From CAYHIN01 sp964356705 (GTDB taxonomy: Bacteria > Patescibacteriota > Microgenomatia > CAZETR01 > Amesbacteraceae), in NCBI GenBank assembly GCA_964356705.1, contig CAYHIN010000043.1, positions 1 through 6,099 on the forward strand: DNA of 6,099 nucleotides, written 5' to 3'. This document shows, one piece after another, positions 1 through 4,764 of this stretch (its first letter is position 1; every line of letters starts with the position of its first letter). A program made the translations under genes and the position numbers. Below the pieces are notes generated by a model. It had not been told where the DNA came from. It did not search any database and saw nothing but the letters and a program-made list of their open reading frames with translations.

Positions 1-60
1 ACCCAAAGCTTCTAGATCTTCTTTCAGAAGATCTGCTGGCGATAGTAGTCGTTCTGCCAT
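1..60 (-). CDS. Unknown protein, first 20 residues only
   Basis: Starting with ATG at 60, the frame reads MAERLLSPADLLKEDLEALG and runs off the window. The sequence is a plausible soluble, helical N-terminus but too short to assign. A TAG codon lies directly upstream in frame, so this ATG or a later codon must be the start. The ribosome-binding site is poor. A competing frame from ATG 82 has a better upstream purine stretch (GGAAAGAG, about 4 bases before it) but encodes an Arg/Ser-rich run (RSSERRSRS) that looks like a shadow. I prefer the first frame on composition. Confidence 0.42.
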   Translation of the reverse strand, partial: MAERLLSPADLLKEDLEALG

Positions 61-93
61 CTATAGGAATTTCGTCTTTCATACAACTCTTTC

Positions 94-111
94 CAAAATA
101 AACCTATTTTG
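94..111. repeat. Short inverted repeat, 7-base arms with 4-base loop
   Basis: CAAAATA and TATTTTG are perfect complements around the loop AACC. The arms have one G-C pair each and no T tract follows on the minus strand, so it is a poor terminator. It overlaps the putative -10 element, which would allow an operator role, but a chance origin is just as likely. Confidence 0.35.
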
Positions 112-123
112 TTTCTCTTTCAA
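95..123 (-). promoter_or_regulatory. Possible sigma-70-type promoter for the truncated downstream gene
   Basis: On the minus strand TTGAAA (118-123) and TATTTT (95-100) are separated by exactly 17 bases. The -35 element matches the consensus at five of six positions and the -10 at four of six. A transcript starting near 88 would give the ATG at 60 a leader of about 28 bases. In AT-rich DNA such pairs occur by chance, so this is suggestive only. Confidence 0.3.
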
Positions 124-135
124 CCCCCAAAAATA

Positions 136-1056
136 TTATTTCCATTCTCCAATTATAGGATCAAAGTATTCCACAAGTTGTTTGGTCAGTTCGAACTCCT
201 CACCCTCATTAGGAAAAGTAATCTGGGCTAAATCAATAGCAGGTCCCATCATATGAATTCTCTCAAACTCACTGTCTACGACAAAACTTTCCCAAGTCTT
301 AGGCTTCTCACCATATTTTGAAGCATCTGTGGATTCACGGGCCCGCCTGTATCTGGTTTCCAGACTAGCCTCAATGGCAATCAATCTCCTCATGGGCCGA
401 TCCAAAAATAATCTTGCTTCATCGACCGATCTCAAACCATCAAAACTCAACACTCGTATATGTCTACCACTCGCTCTTCTCTTAGCTCTTCTAATTGAAG
501 CTTCTGCGAAAGTAGTGTTTCCAAATCTGGGCTTTATTAGATCATTTACTTCTCTTTTTGCGACCCTGTCTGTATCAGGCAGATAACCCAATGCATATGA
601 ATATGCAATTAGTGATTCTACAAAGGGGGTATGAATTCCAGAGTATTCCACGGACAGGATCTTTCCCGCGATCCCTTTTCCAGCACGTATCAACCCGGTA
701 ATTCCTACGGCTGGAATTATATCCTTTTCGACATCTCTATCGATGGCCGACTGATCGTCAGTCACACTCATCGTCATCAGTTGCCATGCCCGGCTCCCAT
801 CATCGACGTAGCCCCTATTAGATATCTCTGAAGTTACTGCATGATCACTTCCGACTACCGCCTTATACTGACTAAGGAAACTGGTCAACCTATCATTCAC
901 AGACATCAGCAGACTTTGATCAGTACCTTCTCTTATTAAACATTCTCTCAATTCAATAAGTCCCCATACCGCGTTCAATGACCTTTCCGTAGATTCGGCG
1001 TCCCTAAAGCTCACTTTCTCAACAAGTGGTAACGACATCCGACTTTTATAACACAT
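136..1056 (-). CDS. P-loop kinase-like protein (UPF0200 / dephospho-CoA kinase-like C-terminal domain) with unassigned N-terminal region
   Basis: The C-terminal two thirds looks like a nucleotide or dephospho-CoA kinase-type P-loop domain. Numbering from ATG 1056 (306 residues): Walker A-like GLIRAGKG at 121-128, where Gly replaces the usual Ser/Thr as in adenylate kinase; RVLSFDGLRSVDEA at 201-214, matching the DGIRSxxE signature of archaeal UPF0200 proteins; IAIEASLETRYRRA at 226-239, matching their AVHASPxTRFER strand-helix; then TWESF and DSEFER, matching the WEEF...RD stretch. UPF0200 function is not established, so substrate is unknown; location after tmk suggests a nucleotide. Residues 1-113 are helical and acidic and match nothing I know. 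The start is uncertain: TTG 1065, ATG 1056 and ATG 1038 are all in frame, none with a good ribosome-binding site, and a TGA lies three codons above the TTG. Confidence 0.72.
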   Translation of the reverse strand: MCYKSRMSLPLVEKVSFRDAESTERSLNAVWGLIELRECLIREGTDQSLLMSVNDRLTSFLSQYKAVVGSDHAVTSEISNRGYVDDGSRAWQLMTMSVTDDQSAIDRDVEKDIIPAVGITGLIRAGKGIAGKILSVEYSGIHTPFVESLIAYSYALGYLPDTDRVAKREVNDLIKPRFGNTTFAEASIRRAKRRASGRHIRVLSFDGLRSVDEARLFLDRPMRRLIAIEASLETRYRRARESTDASKYGEKPKTWESFVVDSEFERIHMMGPAIDLAQITFPNEGEEFELTKQLVEYFDPIIGEWK

Positions 1057-1087
1057 TTTTTGCAATGTGTTTCAAGCTCAGCTTATA

Positions 1088-1276
1088 TCACACTTTCGAA
1101 TTTTCTTTATTTATTTTACGGACAAACAAAAACAGTACCCCTCCCACCAAAAGTCCCATAGTCCCAATACACACCGGCTGACCCAATATTTCTCCCAACT
1201 TAATAACTCCAAGTGCACCACCCATCGCACTGCCTAGTTCAGTTGCTCGGTTCACCCAATCCTTTTTTATCCCCAT
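1088..1276 (-). CDS. Small two-helix membrane protein, possibly AtpZ/AtpI-like
   Basis: A 62-residue protein with a short basic N-terminus (MGIKKDW), two glycine-rich hydrophobic segments at about 13-31 and 35-52, and a basic C-terminal tail (VRKINKENSKV). Both ends are therefore probably cytoplasmic, with a short turn at GQP. The spacing of glycines, the Pro between the helices and the second helix (GLLVGGVLFLFV) resemble the AtpZ/AtpI family found next to F-type ATP synthase genes, but the similarity is loose and no ATP synthase gene is in view. ATG 1276 lies 27 bases after the tmk stop and has only a weak purine stretch (TTAGAG) ahead of it. The gene is followed after about 30 bases by the kinase-like gene, so it is probably carried in the same transcript. 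Existence as a gene is likely; the family is tentative. Confidence 0.6.
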   Translation of the reverse strand: MGIKKDWVNRATELGSAMGGALGVIKLGEILGQPVCIGTMGLLVGGVLFLFVRKINKENSKV

Positions 1277-1303
1277 ACTCTAATTTTTACCACACCCAGT
1301 CAA

Positions 1304-1894
1304 CTATCTGATCACAACTACAGGCCTCACCACCGCCCAGATCCTATTTGCCACCACCACATTTGGCTCATCGGCCTGTACTCTCACCCAACCATGCTTG
1401 TCAGCTAGTGTGAGATATGCCTGCCGCAATCTATACCATTCATCTTCATCCCCGTATGGATGATCAGCCGGATACGAGTCACCCCTCTTAGGTCCATCTA
1501 TATATATAGCTATATCTGGCTCTAGACTATCCTGGTTCATCTCTTCCATCCTCTCCATATCTATTCCTCTCACTCCTCCCCAAGCCAGTCCCGTCCCCTT
1601 GTAGTTCTCTCCTATCACAGTCACCCCATTTGCCAACCAGGACTTGAGAGTGGGTTCAAACTCAGCTCTGTTTTTGGCAAACAATTCCTGCATCTGCTCC
1701 TCCGACAATGGCCTAGATTTACCATGAATGGCAGCATCCAACTTCTGCCCACTTTCGTTGTCATAGATCGGGTATCTGACCGTACGTACTAGTCTCCCCA
1801 TCTCAACTAGTTTCTCTTCCAGCATCTTTCCTTGCTTACTCTTCCCCACTCCCTCAGGTCCATACAAGACTACAAAAAGCCCTTTCTTATTCAT
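1304..1894 (-). CDS. tmk: Thymidylate kinase-like P-loop deoxynucleotide kinase
   Basis: Likely phosphorylates dTMP to dTDP with ATP. The 196 residues are close to the usual TMPK length. A Walker A motif GPEGVGKS is at 12-19, directly after the first beta strand (LFVVLY). VRYPIYD at 39-45 stands where most TMPKs have REP. ENYKGTGLAWG at 96-106 corresponds to the DRYxxSxxAYQG nucleotide-binding segment, with the Asp-Arg pair replaced by Glu-Asn. DIAIYIDGPKRGDSYPADHP at 127-146 covers the strand before the lid and the lid itself, followed by RLRQAYLTLAD at 155-165, like the kvReaYleLA helix of TMPKs. ATG 1894 lies four bases after the thyX stop with no clear ribosome-binding site, which points to translational coupling. 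The divergent motifs leave room for another dNMP substrate, but the neighbours strongly favour dTMP. Confidence 0.85.
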   Translation of the reverse strand: MNKKGLFVVLYGPEGVGKSKQGKMLEEKLVEMGRLVRTVRYPIYDNESGQKLDAAIHGKSRPLSEEQMQELFAKNRAEFEPTLKSWLANGVTVIGENYKGTGLAWGGVRGIDMERMEEMNQDSLEPDIAIYIDGPKRGDSYPADHPYGDEDEWYRLRQAYLTLADKHGWVRVQADEPNVVVANRIWAVVRPVVVIR

Positions 1895-1898
1895 ACGA

Positions 1899-3362
1899 TC
1901 ATTCTAGATTAGACCTTTCATAAAAGCTATTGTAGATTTCTTGACTCGTTGGAAAGTTTTGATGCTTTGTCAGATGTTTCCATAATGTAGGATAGACTTT
2001 TTCAGCTAACTCTCCCATCTTAAGCACAAGTATTCTGTACGCTGGATGAGCTTGTGGTGCGGCTCTCAACTTCCAAATATCAACCAATTCACGCAAACCC
2101 ATATCCATAAGCATCCTCATCATCGTACCGTTGGAATAAAGATAACCTCCTTCTCCATGACCAACTTTATCTTCAACAAATCGCGCTGCATCAATCGCTT
2201 CCCGCATGGCAAGTTCCATCTGATCTCCACAACCCAACTCATATAAAACAGCAGGCAAAATTACTCCCATCTTTCCATCTATTTCTTGTACCTCTGGAGT
2301 AAGTGGCCGATTTCTCTTGAGGTCATAATATGATCCATAATCCAGCTCCAGATCATAAACCAGTCTCAACCTCTCCAGCTCACGTCCTCCTTTATCATGT
2401 AATTCTAGTTTCCCCAGTATCTCCAGAGCCAATTCGTCACGATTTTCCTGGCTCATCAGTTTCACTTTCTCTCTACACTCCATATAGGACTTGCCACCAC
2501 CAAATTTAAACAACCATGTGGCAAAGAATTTTTCTTCCCCTTCAGGATCAAATTCCACCAGATGCGCGTCTGGTTTGACATCATGATCCACAGGGCTTTC
2601 ACCCAAATGATTTACTACCCAATCCTTAACATTCTGGTTAGTCTCCTCAAGATAATTTGTTGCATGTGAATATTTGAACAAAATTGGGGCTTGTTGCATG
2701 GCAGCCTGTCTTATCTCCTCTCCTGTTTCTCGAACTTCCAATAATTGATGAGATAGCAGCCGGGCACAAACAGCCTCAAACACTCGGACATTGGCAGTCA
2801 TCCCAGTATCAGCTAAAGTAGCTCTTGGCAATCCAAATCTACATACATCCATACACTTAGTTCTTATCCTCGATTCATAAGCCTGCTCTTTCTCATCTGG
2901 TTTGCGCGGAAACAATCCCACCATGTACGGTCTAACCAGTTCCGTCGCGATATCGTATGCACCAAACTGAGCCCTAAGTGTATCCGAATAAACCACAGAC
3001 GCTTCTGGGCTTCCAATAACCAACGTAGATTTATAAGTCTGTTGTATACCCAACCTCCTATATCTAGTCGACTTCTCTGTATAAGAAGCCAGTCTCGACC
3101 ACTCAAGTTGCTCCGTAGCATACCTAGACAGACCTTCAACTCCTATATGCAGCACAGCATGTTCAGCCACTGACCCATGTCCATACCCAACAATAAATCT
3201 CTCAAAAAAGGCGTCCGACTGTGCTTCTGTCAGCATCTGGAGTGAATCACCAAGAGTTCTCTCCACTCTGGAAAACATTGCAATAGCAGTAGCGATCACC
3301 TGCTGAGAATATATGCTCGGATCGATTATCGAAACTTTTCTCTCAGTATTAATATCAGCCAT
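1899..3362 (-). CDS. thyX: Tandem-domain ThyX-type (FAD-dependent) thymidylate synthase-like protein
   Basis: At 487 residues this is about twice a standard ThyX (220-250), and two ThyX-like units can be seen. Unit 1 (about 20-235): GHGSVAEHAV at 61-70, then WSRLASYTEKSTRY at 88-101 in the place of the signature RHRxxSxNxxSxRY, and NVRVFEAVCARLL...EVRETGEEIR at 191-218. Unit 2 (about 265-470): FKFGGGKSYMEC, then YYDLKRNRPLTPEV at 345-358 (RNR for RHR), and LRELVDIWKLRAAPQAHPAYR at 423-443, matching the ThyX helix with conserved Arg and His. ThyX makes dTMP from dUMP using methylenetetrahydrofolate, FAD and NADPH. No ThyA is present here, and position between dut and tmk fits this job. Both signature motifs are altered, so whether one or both units are catalytic is open. 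ATG 3362 follows an in-frame TAG; a GGGAGGA sequence lies 18 bases upstream, unusually far. Confidence 0.85.
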   Translation of the reverse strand: MADINTERKVSIIDPSIYSQQVIATAIAMFSRVERTLGDSLQMLTEAQSDAFFERFIVGYGHGSVAEHAVLHIGVEGLSRYATEQLEWSRLASYTEKSTRYRRLGIQQTYKSTLVIGSPEASVVYSDTLRAQFGAYDIATELVRPYMVGLFPRKPDEKEQAYESRIRTKCMDVCRFGLPRATLADTGMTANVRVFEAVCARLLSHQLLEVRETGEEIRQAAMQQAPILFKYSHATNYLEETNQNVKDWVVNHLGESPVDHDVKPDAHLVEFDPEGEEKFFATWLFKFGGGKSYMECREKVKLMSQENRDELALEILGKLELHDKGGRELERLRLVYDLELDYGSYYDLKRNRPLTPEVQEIDGKMGVILPAVLYELGCGDQMELAMREAIDAARFVEDKVGHGEGGYLYSNGTMMRMLMDMGLRELVDIWKLRAAPQAHPAYRILVLKMGELAEKVYPTLWKHLTKHQNFPTSQEIYNSFYERSNLE

Positions 3363-3404
3363 CGCACTTTTCTACCAACTTCCTCCCATCAAGTCAACTC
3401 TCAA

Positions 3405-3845
3405 CTATTTTTTATATCCCCCCGTGCTTCCCACTCCTCCTCTACTTTTACTCTTCATCTTTTTTACCTCCACAAAATCTGCGATTCCCACTTTTACAAA
3501 CACTCCTTGCGCGATTCTTTCCCCACGATCCACCTTTACAGCCTTTTTTGTAAAGTTGTGCAGTATCAGTCCAAATTCATCCTCATCACCACAATAGTCA
3601 TGATCCACGACTGCTACACCATTGATCAGTTTCAATCCTTTTTTGAGGGCTAGACTACTTCTGGCAATGATAAACAGTGCATACCCCTTTGGCGTCTCGA
3701 TTATCAGATTCGCTTTAAACAGTTTTACTTCCCCCGGCTTGATTACCCCGTCTTCCCGCGAATAGATGTCAAATCCTGCAGCCCCACTAGTCTGATACAC
3801 AGGCATTGGCAGGCTCGGATCGACTCTCTTTACCTTGACTTTCAT
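3405..3845 (-). CDS. dut: dUTP diphosphatase (trimeric dUTPase)
   Basis: Hydrolyses dUTP to dUMP and pyrophosphate, keeping uracil out of DNA and supplying ThyX. The protein is 146 residues, typical for trimeric dUTPases. All five family motifs are visible: I, AGFDIYS at 23-29; II, ARSSLALKKG at 61-70; III, GVAVVDHDYCGDEDE at 76-90, with the catalytic Asp and the base-stacking Tyr; IV, GERIAQGVF at 108-116; V, RGGVGSTGG at 135-143, the flexible C-terminal lid. Motif III carries the DYCGDEDE form rather than the common DYRGE. I chose ATG at 3845: the protein then starts MKVKVKRVDP as family members do, GGGGGAAGAAG lies about 8 bases upstream, and the gene begins five bases after the dcd stop. 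ATG at 3866 would add seven residues, overlap dcd by 16 bases and has no ribosome-binding site. Confidence 0.95.
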   Translation of the reverse strand: MKVKVKRVDPSLPMPVYQTSGAAGFDIYSREDGVIKPGEVKLFKANLIIETPKGYALFIIARSSLALKKGLKLINGVAVVDHDYCGDEDEFGLILHNFTKKAVKVDRGERIAQGVFVKVGIADFVEVKKMKSKSRGGVGSTGGYKK

Positions 3846-3863
3846 GGCAATCACTTCTTCCCC
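3846..3863 (-). promoter_or_regulatory. Ribosome-binding site deciding the dut start
   Basis: Reading the minus strand, GGGGGAAGAAG lies within this stretch, about 8 bases ahead of ATG 3845. The alternative ATG at 3866 is preceded only by an AT-rich sequence with no purine-rich site, so this site favours the shorter 146-residue dUTPase. Confidence 0.6.
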
Positions 3864-4420
3864 CATACACTATTTAGATTAGATTCCGCCGTTCCCTTTT
3901 GTCCCTGATAGTGACTCTTTAGTTTTTTATGCCCATATGGCATTTCAGAAGGACTCGTCATCTGAATAAAGCTGATCTGACAGATCTTCATGCCTTGATA
4001 CAAGGCAATTGGCAGATTGGCCAGGTTTGATATTTCCAAAGTTAGTTGTCCTTCAAACCCGGGATCTACATACCCCGCAGTCGAATGAATTACCAACCCT
4101 ATTCGTCCCAAGCTAGACTTTCCCTCGAGTCTGGCCACCAGATCCACAGGAATCTTGACCTTCTCGACTGTCGTCCCTAGTATAAATTCCCGGGGATGCA
4201 CAATGATCGGCTCATCCTTTTTTATCAACACTCTCTTCATAAGTCCCCGTGTCCCTTTTTGGGTATCAATAACTGTGTGTGAATGGCTATCAAATACCAA
4301 AAAATCCGCCCCCAAGTGCAAATCAATAGAGCTAGGCTGCACACAGTTTGGCTCAAACGGATTTACCACCAAATCACCTTTCTTCACTCGCTTCCTAATA
4401 TCCCCATCACTCAAAACCAT
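3851..4420 (-). CDS. dcd: dCTP deaminase, probably the dUMP-forming (bifunctional) type
   Basis: A 189-residue protein, the normal length for the family, which forms trimers of the dUTPase fold in the cytoplasm. Recognisable blocks: MVLSDGDIRK at the N-terminus; VQPSSIDLHLG at 27-37; ARLEGKSSLGRIGL at 96-109; HSTAGYVDPGFEGQLTLE at 112-129, ending in the catalytic glutamate E129; NLPIALYQGMKI at 135-146; SPSEMPYG at 156-163; and the C-terminal YQGQ lid at 171-174. The STAG sequence at 113-116, instead of the STAHR-type sequence of E. coli Dcd, matches the Mycobacterium and Methanocaldococcus enzymes that convert dCTP directly to dUMP; bifunctionality is an inference from this. ATG at 4420 has GGGAG and GGAG upstream and overlaps the preceding stop by one base. 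The stop lies five bases before the preferred dut start. Confidence 0.95.
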   Translation of the reverse strand: MVLSDGDIRKRVKKGDLVVNPFEPNCVQPSSIDLHLGADFLVFDSHSHTVIDTQKGTRGLMKRVLIKKDEPIIVHPREFILGTTVEKVKIPVDLVARLEGKSSLGRIGLVIHSTAGYVDPGFEGQLTLEISNLANLPIALYQGMKICQISFIQMTSPSEMPYGHKKLKSHYQGQKGTAESNLNSVWGKK

Positions 4421-4731
4421 TATCTCCGTCTCCCACTACTTTCGTCCACAGAAAGCTCCAATCCCTCTATTCTTCTCTCGACCATCAAATGCTCAACCGC
4501 TGAAACTACCATTCGCGCAACAACTGACTCATTAATTCTCAATCTGGGTTCTGGTGTAAATTTTATTACCACTCCATCTGGTCCTGATTCAGCCTTTATC
4601 CCACACCTGTTCAAAAAATCATTAGTGGTACTCGCTTCTCCTATTAACCCTGCTACTAAACTAGGCACAACTTCTGAATTCCATCGTGTCGAACCTTGTT
4701 GATCTACCAATACATTTATTTGCTGCGTCAT
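4420..4731 (-). CDS. Hypothetical 103-residue protein between topA and dcd
   Basis: I do not recognise this protein. It begins MTQQINVLVDQQGSTRWNS and looks soluble, with no signal peptide, membrane helix or cysteine cluster (one Cys only). The middle and C-terminal part alternates beta-like stretches (GVVIKFTPEP, EGLELSVDES) with an amphipathic helix (ESVVARMVVSAVEHLMVERR), suggesting a small alpha/beta fold. It ends in a basic GRRR tail. I chose ATG at 4731, which has an AGAAG sequence 8 bases upstream; an in-frame TTG at 4749 would add six residues. Its TAA stop overlaps the dcd ATG by one base (TAATG), so translation of the two is probably coupled. Sitting inside a nucleotide-synthesis operon hints at a related role, but nothing in the sequence names one. 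It is a real gene by spacing and by the uninterrupted frame between two well-supported genes. Confidence 0.72.
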   Translation of the reverse strand: MTQQINVLVDQQGSTRWNSEVVPSLVAGLIGEASTTNDFLNRCGIKAESGPDGVVIKFTPEPRLRINESVVARMVVSAVEHLMVERRIEGLELSVDESSGRRR

Positions 4732-4764
4732 CAAACTGACTTCTATCAATTTTTCAAACCCAAG

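Larger units (their letters stand above)
61..135 (-). other. Longest intergenic gap in the window
   Basis: These 75 bases separate the kinase-like gene from the truncated last gene. They are AT-rich and contain a possible promoter and a 7-base inverted repeat, listed separately. I see no GC-rich hairpin followed by a T run, so no factor-independent terminator can be supported. Confidence 0.6.

Noticed and set aside
1497..1517. AT-alternating stretch (TATATATAG) as a possible promoter or hairpin
   Set aside because: It encodes the conserved IAIYIDG strand of the kinase, so its composition is explained by coding.
2864..3139. Minus-strand frame of 91 residues inside thyX in another frame
   Set aside because: It overlaps the conserved first ThyX unit and its Trp/Arg/Leu-rich translation looks like an out-of-frame shadow.
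3313..3597. Open plus-strand frame opposite dut and the thyX start
   Set aside because: It lies antisense to well-supported dut and thyX and its Pro/Ser/Phe/Thr-rich translation is typical of a shadow frame.
4155..4702. Two overlapping open plus-strand frames across dcd and the orphan gene
   Set aside because: Both are antisense to dcd, whose family motifs are unmistakable, and neither translation resembles a protein family.
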